Shown piece by piece: positions 1 through 8,614 of a stretch of 32,464 bases of DNA. The notes beneath the pieces are model-generated. The model did not search any database. It was given only the letters and a program-made list of their open reading frames with translations, and had not been told where the DNA came from. Each line of letters starts with the position of its first letter. Positions within the stretch are counted from its first letter, which is position 1. The position numbers and the translations under genes were made by a program. Source of the DNA: a virus. The stretch spans positions 1-32,464 of the IMG/VR virus record IMGVR_UViG_3300037487_000900; one strand, given 5' to 3'.

Positions 1-135
1 AGAAAGCAATGATCTCAGGCTATAATAGTATGGCTCCTAGCGGTTATAACCTTCAGAGTGGCGGATCTAATGGAAGACTCTCTGAAGAAACGAAGCAGAA
101 AATGTCTGATGCTTCGAAGGGAAAACCAAAAGCAC
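1..135. repeat. Terminal direct repeat, left copy
   Basis: Bases 1-135 are repeated at 32331-32464. The only difference is one C: this copy has CC at 126-127 and the right copy has a single C. This copy keeps the reading frame of the GIY-YIG/NUMOD3 gene, so it is probably the correct version. Joining 32330 to 1 restores one continuous gene. The overlap therefore most likely marks a closed circular assembly or a circularly permuted genome rather than a biological long terminal repeat. Confidence 0.9.
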
Positions 136-353
136 CTTTCTCTGAAGATCACAAACAACACATAGCTGATGCGCGAAAAGGAAAAGCTCGTTCTGCAGAG
201 ACAAAGCAGAAAATATCCGAAGCGCATAATGGGAAAACTTTGTCAGAAGAGCATAGAAGGAAGATCTCTGATGCTAAGAAAGGAAAGACTTTATCTGATG
301 AAACTAAGCGGCGTATGTCCGAAGCACACAAGAAGAGTGTGACAAATGTCTAA
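1..353 (+). CDS. GIY-YIG homing endonuclease, C-terminal part (NUMOD3 repeats), continues from 32129
   Basis: This is the C-terminal part of a 184-aa protein whose start is at 32129 on the other side of the join. The part here holds the end of the nuclease domain (SGYN...[10 protein letters not shown], typical of GIY-YIG homing enzymes). It is followed by five tandem NUMOD3-type DNA-binding motifs of about 15-17 residues (pattern SEE-K-KIS-A-KGK), ending at 353. NUMOD3 modules give sequence-specific DNA contacts in free-standing homing endonucleases; the role here is inferred from that family. The gene lies among small early genes just ahead of the terminase, a common site for phage homing enzymes. 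The stop overlaps the start of the next gene at 346. Confidence 0.88.
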   Translation, partial: KAMISGYNSMAPSGYNLQSGGSNGRLSEETKQKMSDASKGKPKAPFSEDHKQHIADARKGKARSAETKQKISEAHNGKTLSEEHRRKISDAKKGKTLSDETKRRMSEAHKKSVTNV

Positions 354-765
354 GTATAACATTGGAGATATGGTACAGTGGTATGAACTTATAGAACCTA
401 CGAAAATGTGTGCTAGCCCCTACAACTATGCCAATACTGTAGCTCCTACATTCGAACAATGTTATGAAGGACTTCACGAGGTTAAAGACTACAGTTTCTT
501 TAACAGTCCAATAAAATGTAAAGAAGATACGAAACAATATATCTCAAAGAAGTTCGGCATGATCACTGATCATAGACAGCAAAGAGTAATGAAAAGTACT
601 AGATACAATGATGATGGTGAGCTTGTTTGCTCATTATCAAGGCATGCTCCTAACTGTTCATGCGTTATCCCGATCATCTATACTATTCTAAACTTTCAGG
701 ATGCTAGAGAGGAAGTGCTTTTTGAAGATAGTATCACGCCATTCTTTCTAGAAGAGTGTGACTAA
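346..765 (+). CDS. Small SH3-like-barrel family protein (paralogue 1)
   Basis: A 139-aa protein I cannot match to a named family. It opens with YNIGDMVQW and has a central FGMI(T)D segment, then a [17 protein letters not shown] segment. The same layout recurs in the proteins at 765, 1045 and 30310: an IGD-V-W strand, then G-M-V-DI, then a V-LNF/LCF turn and an acidic E-L segment. The pattern suggests a small beta-barrel, such as an SH3-like or KOW-like fold; that is inference. It also carries a C-S-C pair near residues 104-106. Its start overlaps the end of the GIY-YIG gene by 8 bases and its stop overlaps the next start, so it is translationally coupled. The ribosome binding site is weak. 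Function unknown. Confidence 0.7.
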   Translation: MSKYNIGDMVQWYELIEPTKMCASPYNYANTVAPTFEQCYEGLHEVKDYSFFNSPIKCKEDTKQYISKKFGMITDHRQQRVMKSTRYNDDGELVCSLSRHAPNCSCVIPIIYTILNFQDAREEVLFEDSITPFFLEECD

Positions 766-1055
766 TGTCATTTGATATCGGAGATATAGTTCAGTGGCAA
801 GAGTATTCAGATAGTAGGATGACTAGTAACGGTCAACGGGGGTTTTCAGCACTTCCATATCCGCCCATTATTTTAAACTCATTAGTTGTCAAAAAGTCAG
901 GGATGGTATCTGATATCAAAGATCATACAGTACAACGCACAGGTGCTACTTTCAAAGTGTATACTGTCTTAAACTTTGAAGACAGAACAGAAGATACACT
1001 TTACGAAGAATGTCTTTTCGCATTTACAAATGATGAGGCACAAGATGAAACTTGA
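765..1055 (+). CDS. Small SH3-like-barrel family protein (paralogue 2)
   Basis: A 96-aa protein with FDIGDIVQW at the N-terminus, KSGMVSDIKDHTVQ in the middle and VYTVLNFEDRTEDTLYEE near the end. It is clearly related to the upstream neighbour ([24 protein letters not shown]) but shorter, lacking the insert with the C-S-C pair. The start codon overlaps the stop of the previous gene (TAATG), indicating coupled translation. No enzymatic motif is visible. Tandem duplicates in an early region often act on host factors, but nothing in the sequence shows what this one does. Confidence 0.7.
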   Translation: MSFDIGDIVQWQEYSDSRMTSNGQRGFSALPYPPIILNSLVVKKSGMVSDIKDHTVQRTGATFKVYTVLNFEDRTEDTLYEECLFAFTNDEAQDET

Positions 1056-1395
1056 AATAGCTGATGCCGTTTTCTGGTGGGAGGTAGAAGCTTCAAACTC
1101 ATTAGGCAAGCAGGAATATCATGGAAACATAGATGGCGGACCTATCTTCAAAACCAAGCGGGCGGCGAAGTTACATGTTACGAGAGAAAAGAACTATGTG
1201 GAGTGGATGAATGCTAACTGCCAAACGATGCTCAAGCGGCTAGAATACAGCGTCACTCAACACAGCGGCATGGTTAAAGATATCATAAACTATTCTCCGA
1301 AGGATGGTAAGAAACTTGTGAACGTACTATGCTTCACGGCAGGCAAAGAAGTGGTTATCGAAAGCAAATATCTGACTAAGTTCATAAAAGTATGA
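1045..1395 (+). CDS. Small SH3-like-barrel family protein (paralogue 3; WW-containing type)
   Basis: A 116-aa protein. I chose the ATG at 1045 rather than the in-frame ATG at 976 for two reasons. The upstream start would overlap the previous gene by 80 bases, and the paralogue at 30310 aligns from this point (KLE-A-AVFWW). Shared blocks with the 30310 product are AVFWW near the N-terminus, QHSGMV/QHCGLV in the middle, and VLCFTAG/VLCFTSG followed by LTKFI/LNKFI at the end. It belongs with the two upstream genes in general layout but is closer to the distant copy at 30310. Its stop overlaps the terminase start (ATGA). Function unknown. Confidence 0.68.
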   Translation: MKLEIADAVFWWEVEASNSLGKQEYHGNIDGGPIFKTKRAAKLHVTREKNYVEWMNANCQTMLKRLEYSVTQHSGMVKDIINYSPKDGKKLVNVLCFTAGKEVVIESKYLTKFIKV

Positions 1396-2882
1396 CCGAC
1401 CTACAAAAGATACTCAATAACCCAGTTGAGTTTATATCACGTTTGCGTATCAACTCGAAGTCAGGAAAAGTTATAAAGCTTCTGCCGAATGACGAGCAAA
1501 CTAAGATCATCGAAGCTCTTGAGACAGGTAAAGACTTGGTTTTATGTAAGCCAAGACAAATAGGTTCTACAACTATTATAGCAGCTTATCTCTTTTGGAA
1601 GGCTTATATCTCTGATGAGCCTTTTACAGTAGCACTTCTTTCACATAAACTTGACTCCGTAAAACATATTCTAAAGATCTTTCGCACCTTCTACGAGAAC
1701 TTGCCAAAGTTTTTAAAGAAACCACTCAAAGAAGACTCTGCTTCAAAGATGGTTTTTCATAATGGCGCAACTATTCTTTGCGCATCTGCTTCTTCACGCG
1801 GTGGGCTTAGATCATTTACCTGTAAATATCTTTTGCTGTCAGAGTTTGCGTTTGCCGAAGACTCGGATGAGCTAAAGGCAACCGCCGTAGCTGCTGTCAA
1901 TGCCGGTCAGATGATCATCGAGTCAACTGCTAACTACTTTGGTGATCCTCTTCATATAGAGCTTGAAACAGCCCAAAGAGGCGAGGCAAACTATAACTGG
2001 CTGATGTTCCCTTGGCATCAGCACGCAGAGTATTCAGCGACACCTAAGGATGATTTCGTTCTAACAGAAGATGAGCAAGATCTTAAGGATAGATATTCAC
2101 TATCACTTGGTCAACTTCAATGGCGTAGAACCCAGATAGAAAGAACAACACCTGATAAGTTTCGTAGGGAATATCCTGGTTGCCTTGCTGACGCATACTC
2201 TCAAGGCGGAGATGCTTATCTTACAGAAGATGATCTTAAATATGTCGATAGCATAAATACGGGTACTGAGATCTGGACACCAATACAGAATGCTAAAGCA
2301 GAAGACACATATGCTATCGGTGTTGACGTAGGATCAGGAACAGGCAGAGACTACTCAGTGGCTATTGTTGTAAGTAAGATGACAAATCAACCCGTAGGAA
2401 TCTTTAGATCCAATACAATCACTCCTACAGATTTAGCCTTACAGCTATATTCCATAGCTGCTGAATATAATGGAGCGAAGATTCTTGTAGAGAATAATAA
2501 CGTTGGAGTTGTAGTTAACCAAAACTTATCTGGTGCGAATCTGTGGAAAACTACAGATGATAAGTTTTGGACTACATCTCAGACCAATAAGCGCGTTGCT
2601 TTTGAGGAGCTAAAAGAAGGCATTAGAACTGGAACAATCAACCAGATAGATGCGCTGACGCTAGCAGAGTTAAGATCTATTAAACTTGACAAGCAATACA
2701 ATATATCTCTTGAAAGAGCAAATGGAGCACATGCGGATTCCGCGGTAGCGCTCGCCCTAGCTTATCAATGCTTAAAGATCGTTAGGTTACCAACCAAAGA
2801 GTTTCTTCCTGATTGGATTAAAACACGTCGCGCCAATAAGATTATCTCTAGAAATAACGCTACATCTGTTCGCAGATATTGA
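1392..2882 (+). CDS. terL: Terminase large subunit (DNA packaging ATPase/nuclease)
   Basis: A 496-aa packaging motor protein. The N-terminal ATPase has an adenine-binding-like NDEQ near residue 34, a P-loop region CKPRQIGSTT with K53 and R55, a Walker B strand ending in E151 (LLLSEF), and a coupling motif ESTAN. The C-terminal RNase-H-like nuclease shows its acidic triad at D312 (GVDVGSG), E367 (LVENN) and D449 (HADSA). The P-loop lacks the usual GKT lysine (GST instead), so the catalytic lysine is probably the deviant K53 or R55, as in some other terminases. Length is normal for the family. It overlaps the upstream gene by four bases and is followed by the late-type promoter motif and the portal gene. 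Confidence 0.95.
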   Translation: MTDLQKILNNPVEFISRLRINSKSGKVIKLLPNDEQTKIIEALETGKDLVLCKPRQIGSTTIIAAYLFWKAYISDEPFTVALLSHKLDSVKHILKIFRTFYENLPKFLKKPLKEDSASKMVFHNGATILCASASSRGGLRSFTCKYLLLSEFAFAEDSDELKATAVAAVNAGQMIIESTANYFGDPLHIELETAQRGEANYNWLMFPWHQHAEYSATPKDDFVLTEDEQDLKDRYSLSLGQLQWRRTQIERTTPDKFRREYPGCLADAYSQGGDAYLTEDDLKYVDSINTGTEIWTPIQNAKAEDTYAIGVDVGSGTGRDYSVAIVVSKMTNQPVGIFRSNTITPTDLALQLYSIAAEYNGAKILVENNNVGVVVNQNLSGANLWKTTDDKFWTTSQTNKRVAFEELKEGIRTGTINQIDALTLAELRSIKLDKQYNISLERANGAHADSAVALALAYQCLKIVRLPTKEFLPDWIKTRRANKIISRNNATSVRRY

Positions 2883-2885
2883 AAG

Positions 2886-2910
2886 TAAACAAATACATCA
2901 CTAATAGAGG
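2886..2910 (+). promoter_or_regulatory. Late-type promoter motif, copy 1 (before portal)
   Basis: This is TAAAC, eight bases, then CACTAATAGAGG, ending 9 bases before the portal ATG. It matches the copy at 15588 at 23 of 25 positions. The CACT(A)ATAG core resembles T7 and SP6 promoters (CACTATAG). The terminal GAGG also serves as the portal ribosome binding site. Activity is inferred from recurrence and placement. Confidence 0.65.
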
Positions 2911-2919
2911 CTAAACTAA

Positions 2920-4590
2920 ATGAGTCGTTCCGAGAAAGACGCCGCAAATCTAGTTCGAACGATTTACGGTAACCACAAGAAATACTGGAAAGCCGAAGCA
3001 GCCCAGATGAAACATCTGAAGAACTGTTATGAGACGAAAATGTTTAAAGATATTGAGTTTGACAAATCCAATATCCGCGTTGAGATAGCGGAAGCCTATG
3101 CCTTTGTTGAAGGATACATTGCTTCTCTGTTTTCAAAGTTCCCAGCCGTAGAAGTTGGAAAAGATTCTGTACGCAAAGGTAATGATAAGATTGTCAAGAC
3201 TCTAGCAAACAGATGGCTATATGATCAGCGCCAAGTGCTTGAGAATGCTTCTCGTCTTGCTATCATATATCCGAACTCTTTCTTTAAGCTAGCACACAAG
3301 GAATCTTCTGTTGTGTTTGATAAAGTAACGGTTAGACCTGTTCCTCCATGGGAAGTCATCGTTGACTTTGACGCTTCAAAATGGGATGAGCAGCGTTTTA
3401 TTGGTCACGCATATTATCTTCCGGTAGCACAAGCTAAGAAACTTTACGGCGCAAAGAAGTTTAATGTTGTAGTTAAATCAGATTACTTTGAACAGAATAT
3501 TAATCATTACAAGTCTTCCGAAGAAGAGGCTATTCCTGACGAGTATCAATATATAGAGGTTATAGAGTTATATGATCTATCTTACGATTGTCTCTATATC
3601 TGGAGTCCTAACTATTCTGGTGGGACTAAAATGCTTGACGAGATCTCCCCTATTCCAGTTAGAACTTACGACGACTGTCCCCTGCCTCCTATTGTCCCTT
3701 TATATTATTCACGTATTCCTGATTCTCCAATGGAAGGCTATTCGAGCCTTGCGCGTATCTATGACCAAATCTTTGAAAAGAATATTTGTAGATCGTTTTG
3801 GGCGAATGCTATAAGACGTGATTCGCGTCAGTTCCTTTACAAAGAAGGAGCACTTGATGAAGAAGCTCTAGCAAAGATTACGTCAGGTGTTGATGGAGCA
3901 ATGATTCCTGTTGATGCGGAGTCTCTTGAAGGACTTATTAAAGTTGTAGAGGTTCCGGCCCTCTCATCTAACTTTGATAGATATCTTGGTTCTATTGAAT
4001 CAGACCTTCAAAGAGGATCTGTTCTTGCTCCTTTCGTTCAGGGTAATGCTACAAATGCTACAGCAACCGAAGTAGCAGCGCTAGCCAACTATACTGCTTC
4101 TCAGATTGGAAAGATGGCACGTGAGCGCGATGAAGCGATCGAACAAATCGCTCATATTTATACACGCATGCTGATTGATATCTTAAATGCCGATGATACA
4201 GAAGATACACTTATTGCCGATGGCGAAGTCTATCGTGTAACTGCTGATAAGATTGATGGAAAGTTCCGTTTCGCCGCATCTGATCAGAGCAATACACCTG
4301 TAGCCTCTGTCATGAAGAGAAACGAGTTGATCCAGCTCCTTCCACTTCTACAGGGTCTTGGAATCGATCCTTCAAAAATCAAAGAAGAAGTTGTTCGTCA
4401 ATGGGATCTACCCAAAGGATTCAACGATGCTGCTCCTACGCAAGCTCCAGTTGCCGTTCCTGGTCAGGCTGGTCCAATGCCAGCACAAGAGTCACAGCTA
4501 CCCGCAGATCAGCTCGCAGCTCAACTACAAGCCGGTGTTCCGGACCAAGGTGTTGCGACACCAACAAACTACGTAAATCAGGGAGAATAA
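2920..4590 (+). CDS. Portal protein
   Basis: A 556-aa head-tail connector. It follows the large terminase and precedes scaffold and capsid genes, the standard position of the portal. The first 60 residues are helical and charged. The central region has the mixed, moderately conserved content of portal wings and stem (for example PPWEVIVDFDA, and DSPMEGYSSLARIYDQIFE for the helical part). The C-terminus is rich in Gln, Pro and Ala from about residue 500, as in many podovirus portals. Twelve copies would form the ring through which DNA is packaged and the terminase docks; that is family knowledge. The start at 2920 has a GAGG ribosome binding site within the upstream promoter motif. Confidence 0.88.
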   Translation: MSRSEKDAANLVRTIYGNHKKYWKAEAAQMKHLKNCYETKMFKDIEFDKSNIRVEIAEAYAFVEGYIASLFSKFPAVEVGKDSVRKGNDKIVKTLANRWLYDQRQVLENASRLAIIYPNSFFKLAHKESSVVFDKVTVRPVPPWEVIVDFDASKWDEQRFIGHAYYLPVAQAKKLYGAKKFNVVVKSDYFEQNINHYKSSEEEAIPDEYQYIEVIELYDLSYDCLYIWSPNYSGGTKMLDEISPIPVRTYDDCPLPPIVPLYYSRIPDSPMEGYSSLARIYDQIFEKNICRSFWANAIRRDSRQFLYKEGALDEEALAKITSGVDGAMIPVDAESLEGLIKVVEVPALSSNFDRYLGSIESDLQRGSVLAPFVQGNATNATATEVAALANYTASQIGKMARERDEAIEQIAHIYTRMLIDILNADDTEDTLIADGEVYRVTADKIDGKFRFAASDQSNTPVASVMKRNELIQLLPLLQGLGIDPSKIKEEVVRQWDLPKGFNDAAPTQAPVAVPGQAGPMPAQESQLPADQLAAQLQAGVPDQGVATPTNYVNQGE

Positions 4591-5109
4591 ATGCCGCTAA
4601 AAGATATTATCTGTAAGGTCTGTGTTTCAATAGAAGAGAATGCTCTTGTGCGTATGGATGAGTCCCCTTCTGGTTGTTCTAAGTGTGGATCTGTTCGCAG
4701 TTTTATGGTTTCAATGCCAGCAAAGACAGGATCTCTTTGGGGAGATAACTATGGGCATTCATCCAACGTAAACGGAACATTCGATCGTGGATTAGGTGCT
4801 ACATATCATAATAGCAGAGAGCGTGAATCAATAATGAAAGCAAAAGGATTGATTCCTCTATCTGATGTTGGCGGTGATAACTTTATTAAGGACAGGTTAA
4901 CATCCGAAGCAACCATTAAAGCACAGCAAGATCAAGTTGTTAAACTTTACAAAGATAAGGTTTCAGAATATGGTGGTGGTGATATAGGCCAAGTCAAAGC
5001 AATAGAGGAACTATTTCCAGCTAGAGAATGTCTAGATGGAACAGGTAACTCAGGAATAATCAACGCAAATCCTTTTACTGGCGAGCAAACTTCAACAGAG
5101 GAAATATAA
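4591..5109 (+). CDS. Zinc-ribbon virion-region protein (FmdB-like N-terminus)
   Basis: A 172-aa protein beginning one base after the portal stop, with ribosome binding site GGGAGA. Residues 8-32 form a zinc-ribbon-like C8-x2-C11 ... C29-x2-C32 pair of knuckles like those in small FmdB-type regulators. This is followed by GATYHNSRERESIMKAKGL (about residues 69-87), a helix-turn segment often seen in proteins encoded between phage portal and scaffold genes. The rest is charged and probably helical. Its place in the head operon suggests an assembly or minor virion role; the sequence alone does not establish one. Confidence 0.72.
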   Translation: MPLKDIICKVCVSIEENALVRMDESPSGCSKCGSVRSFMVSMPAKTGSLWGDNYGHSSNVNGTFDRGLGATYHNSRERESIMKAKGLIPLSDVGGDNFIKDRLTSEATIKAQQDQVVKLYKDKVSEYGGGDIGQVKAIEELFPARECLDGTGNSGIINANPFTGEQTSTEEI

Positions 5110-5110
5110 T

Positions 5111-5623
5111 ATGAAAAATGTAATGATGGAAATGGGCAGTGAAGATCTTGATAGAATGAAAGCTGGAGTTGAATCAGAGATTGAAGCTGGCGCATCAGAA
5201 GAAGATGCTGGCTTTATGTCTCTAGTTGATGGCGCTCAGGTTTCTCCCAAAGTTCTTATTGGCCTTATTGGAGCACTGAATAAGGTCCTGCCTCTATTCG
5301 GTCTTCCAAAGTTAGAGGGTAAGGATTTATCTCCAGAACTAGTTCGCGGGCTCAGCATGGTAGCTCAAGCAGTAACAGACGCTCTTGGTCAGGAAGAAGC
5401 TCCAGCAGAGTTGGAGTTTAGTATCGATGACATGAAAGGAGGTGATCAAGCAGTTATTGTTATAGCAGGAAAGTTAGATAGGCTCTCCAAAACTCCTTCT
5501 TTCAAGAAGTTTCTAAAGCAGAAACCATCAACTCCTTCAGAGCAACCTCCATCCGGGGATCAAGTTGTATTGGATAAGGTTGAGGAAACAGATACAGACG
5601 CTCTATTTGCGAGTAGGATGTAA
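5111..5623 (+). CDS. Acidic head-operon protein, unknown function
   Basis: A 170-aa acidic protein with ribosome binding site GAGGAAA and ATG at 5111. Residues about 40-95 are hydrophobic and probably helical (VSPKVLIGLIGALNKVLPLFG), while both termini are rich in Glu, Asp and Ser. It has no catalytic motif or transmembrane segment I would trust. The position between the zinc-ribbon gene and the scaffold suggests a head accessory protein. Its stop overlaps the start of the inserted HNH gene (TAATG), so the HNH gene is probably co-translated with it. Confidence 0.65.
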   Translation: MKNVMMEMGSEDLDRMKAGVESEIEAGASEEDAGFMSLVDGAQVSPKVLIGLIGALNKVLPLFGLPKLEGKDLSPELVRGLSMVAQAVTDALGQEEAPAELEFSIDDMKGGDQAVIVIAGKLDRLSKTPSFKKFLKQKPSTPSEQPPSGDQVVLDKVEETDTDALFASRM

Positions 5624-5949
5624 TGAAACAACCGAAAACAGAAATACAAAAACGATACACTGGAACAGTCAAAGGTAGATATACAAAATATAAGGAATGC
5701 GCAAAGTCACGCAACCATTCTTTTGAACTAACTCTCGAAGAGTTTACATCATTTTGGCAGATTCCTTGTTCGTATTGTGGTGGCGAAATATCAACAATAG
5801 GTATAGATAGAATAGACTCTTCAGTTGGATATGTGTTTACGAACTGTCGCACGGCATGTTGGTTTTGTAATAGTATGAAGTTAGATCATACAATAGAAGA
5901 ATGGCAAGATCAAATGTATAGAATATTAAAACACCAAGGAGTTATTTAG
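5623..5949 (+). CDS. HNH homing endonuclease (short form)
   Basis: A 108-aa HNH-type nuclease. Two zinc knuckles, C49-x2-C52 and C79-x2-C82, frame a GIDRID segment (62-65), then GY, N74 and the closing CN-x2-K. The usual DH of the first catalytic strand is DR here, a variant I have seen in phage HNH enzymes. It is closely related to the domain at 14203: both share CSYCGGEISTIGIDRIDS and end in QG-I. A 20-base stretch, ccttgttcgtattgtggtgg, is identical in the two genes, suggesting recent duplication or conversion. It lacks the N-terminal repeats of the longer copy. It is inserted between head genes, followed by a hairpin repeat copy at 5970-6004. Confidence 0.85.
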   Translation: MKQPKTEIQKRYTGTVKGRYTKYKECAKSRNHSFELTLEEFTSFWQIPCSYCGGEISTIGIDRIDSSVGYVFTNCRTACWFCNSMKLDHTIEEWQDQMYRILKHQGVI

Positions 5950-5969
5950 ATAGTGTAGGTTGTAAGGTA

Positions 5970-6004
5970 GGTATGCTTCCTATACATAGGGAGCCGAAGG
6001 CGAC
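5970..6004 (-). repeat. Double-hairpin repeat element, copy 1 (inverted)
   Basis: On the - strand this reads GTCGCCTTCGGCTCCC followed by TATGTATAGGAAG and C-ATACC. The 20-base core at 5976-5995 is identical to the core of the copies at 15501 and 29732. Stem 1 is GCC-TTC-GGC here and GCCC-TCC-GGGC in the other two, so pairing is kept while length and bases change. Stem 2 is the palindrome CCTATGTATAGG. A 12-bp palindrome (TCCTCTAGAGGA, 6020-6031) lies beside it. Confidence 0.8.
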
Positions 6005-6019
6005 CACCTTCTTCTAGGA

Positions 6020-6031
6020 TCCTCTAGAGGA
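6020..6031. repeat. Perfect 12-bp palindrome
   Basis: TCCTCTAGAGGA is its own reverse complement. It lies between the inverted hairpin repeat (5970-6004) and the scaffold gene. It could be part of the extended repeat unit or a protein-binding site. Function unknown. Confidence 0.5.
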
Positions 6032-6067
6032 AGCCACGGGAACCTTAACAATAATAAAGGAAAGACA

Positions 6068-6880
6068 ATGTCAGATACAGATAATGGGACTGCCGATTTA
6101 GGCACTACCTCAACAGAAGGTTCAACAGAGACTGGAGATATATCAGATGACTTTAGTTTAACACTAGACGATCTAATGAATGCTGATTTCAGTGAAGATG
6201 AGATTATGGGTACTACCCATAAAGGACTTCCAGAATATCAAGAGATATTAAAACATTTACCCATTAATGGCCGTAAGCTTATTTCGAATCTACGTTCAAT
6301 GGCTACCACAAAGACACAAGAACTCGCTCAAATGCGTAAGGAAGTTCAATCAGAGCGTGAATCCTTGATTAGAGAGCGTGAAGCACTTCTTGGTGGAAAG
6401 TTCAAGCAGCATATTGATGATCTTGCTGGGAAGCAGACAGAATATGATCCTTGGTCCGAAGAAGGAATCCAGGCAAAGATTCAGACTGAGTCAGCAAAGA
6501 TGTTTCAGCAAATGTTAGCTCCAATGACAGCAGAACTCGAAGCAGCAAAGCGTGGCTCTCAGCTCGAAGCGTTTAAATCGCAGAATCCTGATCTTATTAC
6601 GTATCGGGATGATATCGCCAAGTTACTTATGTCACGTGATGATCTTAGACTTGAAGACGCATATTACATTGTGAAAGGTCAAGCAGCAGCTTCTGCTTCA
6701 GGTATAGCAAGAGACGCGGCTAAGTCACGTGTAGCTTCTGTAAGCAAAACATCTACAGGAAATAATATAGCAAACACAACCGTACCTAAGTTTGGATCTG
6801 CCTGGGAAGCATATTCATATTTTAAAGATAATCCGGAAGCAAGCAAGACTGTAAACAAAATCGGAAATAAGAAGCGCTAA
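6068..6880 (+). CDS. Capsid scaffolding protein
   Basis: A 270-aa protein immediately before the capsid gene. The N-terminus (about 1-55) is very acidic and low in complexity. Residues about 85-175 are charged and heptad-like, consistent with a coiled coil. The C-terminus from about residue 215 is basic, ending NKIGNKKR; a basic C-terminal hook that binds coat protein is typical of phage scaffolds. Composition, length and place all fit a scaffold that shapes the procapsid and then leaves; the assignment is by analogy. Ribosome binding site AAAGGAAAG precedes the ATG at 6068. The 118-base upstream gap holds the hairpin repeat. Confidence 0.82.
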   Translation: MSDTDNGTADLGTTSTEGSTETGDISDDFSLTLDDLMNADFSEDEIMGTTHKGLPEYQEILKHLPINGRKLISNLRSMATTKTQELAQMRKEVQSERESLIREREALLGGKFKQHIDDLAGKQTEYDPWSEEGIQAKIQTESAKMFQQMLAPMTAELEAAKRGSQLEAFKSQNPDLITYRDDIAKLLMSRDDLRLEDAYYIVKGQAAASASGIARDAAKSRVASVSKTSTGNNIANTTVPKFGSAWEAYSYFKDNPEASKTVNKIGNKKR

Positions 6881-6883
6881 GAA

Positions 6884-6908
6884 TAAACGAAACCTACACT
6901 AATAGATA
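6884..6908 (+). promoter_or_regulatory. Late-type promoter motif, copy 2 (before major capsid gene)
   Basis: TAAAC, eight bases, then CACTAATAGATA. Spacing is the same as in the other five copies. It lies 141 bases before the capsid ATG, leaving an AT-rich leader of about 140 bases in which I see no gene. Confidence 0.55.
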
Positions 6909-7049
6909 CAACAACTTTTATAAACCTCCTTGCGAATACTTTATATCCGTCTGTTGATCCTCAGTAGGTAATAATCTAAACTCAAAATAAGAACTAACTA
7001 CAGAGATATTAACAGCATTTTAACAATATAAACATTTTCAGGAGCTTTT

Positions 7050-8063
7050 ATGCCTATTTCCAATGACCTCTTATCCTCGACTCTCTTTTCAATCCGCGAT
7101 GGCGAGGTTGACGAACTTTACAAGAAAGTTCCCTTCCTCGATGAAGCCAAGAAACATGGTGGTATTGAGCGTGAAGACGGTGGAACCAAAATCCAACGTC
7201 CTCTCGCAGTAGCAGAGCACTCAACCATCTCTCAGATGGTGACTGGTTACGAGCCAGTTTCTCTCGCAGTTTCAGATGTACTCAAGCCAGCCATTTATAA
7301 CTGGGGCGATTTCGTTGCTCCGATTGTTATCACCAAGAAAGAGGAAATGGAAAACTCTGGTGAAAAAGCTATCGTGAAGCTTGTCGAAGTGCGTACTCGC
7401 TCAGTCATGAGCCTTATGCGCAGAGAACTTAACAAGCAAATCATCGCAGGGTCTTCCGTTACTCTCACCCAGATCAATACCCTTAACGGTTCGACTGCTG
7501 GTACAGAGAAGTTCCTTGAGCCCCGCGTTCCTGGCGCAACTCAGACCTCAGTGGTTGGTGGACTTGCCAAGAACACTCTAAATGTTCCTGGTTTCTTCAA
7601 TCAGTTCGGTACTGCTGCTGGCGCATTCGGCACAAACGGTCTTGTTCAAATGAACCAGATTTATACCGCTGCTAACGTCATCACCCCTATGGGCGAGATC
7701 CACAGCGTTATTGCTTCTACTGCTGCGTTTGGTAACTACAAGCGCGCTCTATTCGCAAATGAGCGTTATATCGATGAAAAGACTCTTGATGGTGGACGTA
7801 TGGCTCTTGCTTACGCAGGCGCAGTAGTTTCCGCTGATTCTGACATGCCTCTAAACGGCGGCGGTGCTGCTGTCTATAGCATGTACTTCATCAACTTTGA
7901 TGGTATCAAAATGGTAATCCACAAGGATGGCGATTTCGAAGTTGAGCCATTCGAATATGTTTCTGGAACAACTGCTCGCGCAGCTCGTATCTACTTCAAG
8001 GGTCAGCTTATTGCTGATCATCTTGGCGGATGCGGTGTTCTTATCAACGGCGACGTATTTTAA
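7050..8063 (+). CDS. Major capsid protein
   Basis: A 337-aa coat protein directly after the scaffold gene with a strong ribosome binding site (CAGGAG). The gene shows markedly more C-ending, cleaner codon use than its neighbours, as expected for a very highly expressed product. There is no obvious cleavage site or decoration domain. It is expected to adopt the HK97-type fold, as coat proteins of tailed phages do; I infer this from context and did not identify a specific family. Late-type promoter copy 2 lies upstream and a small decoration-like gene follows. Confidence 0.85.
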   Translation: MPISNDLLSSTLFSIRDGEVDELYKKVPFLDEAKKHGGIEREDGGTKIQRPLAVAEHSTISQMVTGYEPVSLAVSDVLKPAIYNWGDFVAPIVITKKEEMENSGEKAIVKLVEVRTRSVMSLMRRELNKQIIAGSSVTLTQINTLNGSTAGTEKFLEPRVPGATQTSVVGGLAKNTLNVPGFFNQFGTAAGAFGTNGLVQMNQIYTAANVITPMGEIHSVIASTAAFGNYKRALFANERYIDEKTLDGGRMALAYAGAVVSADSDMPLNGGGAAVYSMYFINFDGIKMVIHKDGDFEVEPFEYVSGTTARAARIYFKGQLIADHLGGCGVLINGDVF

Positions 8064-8116
8064 TATAATCTGGCCAATCTTCATCTTAACAATATTAATC
8101 AAAGGAAAATAACAAA

Positions 8117-8590
8117 ATGGCTTCAAGCACTCTTCTTCAAAAGTTAGACAAGGTTACCGATCCACTGGTAGCTGGTACTGTTGGTTCAACTGATACGACT
8201 ATGGATCGCTCACAATCAGAGTGGTTTATCGCAGGAGCAGCAATCGCTCTTGGTGACTGGGTTGCGTTTGACGCAACTCAGACTGCGATTCCTGATCGTG
8301 TTTTAGTGGTTCTTCCTTGCGCAAACGTTGCTCTTGGTAATGCGCTTACAGTAGGCGTTGCTAAAGCAGCGGCTGCCTCCGGTGCTCGCGTTCAGGTTGT
8401 AATCTCAGGCGTAGTTTCTAAGGCAAAGGTTGTTGCTGGTGTTGCTGCTGCTGGTGTTCCTCTTGCTATCGTAGCAAACACCGTTTCAGCAGAAGCAAAC
8501 GTAGCGGCAAACATTGCTCCTCCATGTGGTGTTTCACTCGAAGCATCAGCCGCTGGTTTCGCAGCTTGTTGGGTCTATAAGTATTTCTAA
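8117..8590 (+). CDS. Capsid decoration-like protein
   Basis: A 157-aa Ala/Val-rich protein, 53 bases after the capsid gene, ribosome binding site AAAGGA. The pattern (AIALGDWVAFDA, then VGVAKAAAASGARVQVVISG, then PPCGVSLEAS) is a run of short beta strands with Gly turns. It resembles the small barrel decoration proteins, such as the DUF2190 type, encoded next to capsid genes. A hairpin terminator follows at 8615. The role in stabilising the capsid surface is inferred from family resemblance and position. Confidence 0.72.
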   Translation: MASSTLLQKLDKVTDPLVAGTVGSTDTTMDRSQSEWFIAGAAIALGDWVAFDATQTAIPDRVLVVLPCANVALGNALTVGVAKAAAASGARVQVVISGVVSKAKVVAGVAAAGVPLAIVANTVSAEANVAANIAPPCGVSLEASAAGFAACWVYKYF

Positions 8591-8614
8591 GGTTTAAACT
8601 TAGATTAACCCCGG

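Noticed and set aside
976-1044. Longer start for the 1045 gene
   Set aside because: It would overlap the previous gene by 80 bases, and the paralogue alignment begins at 1045.
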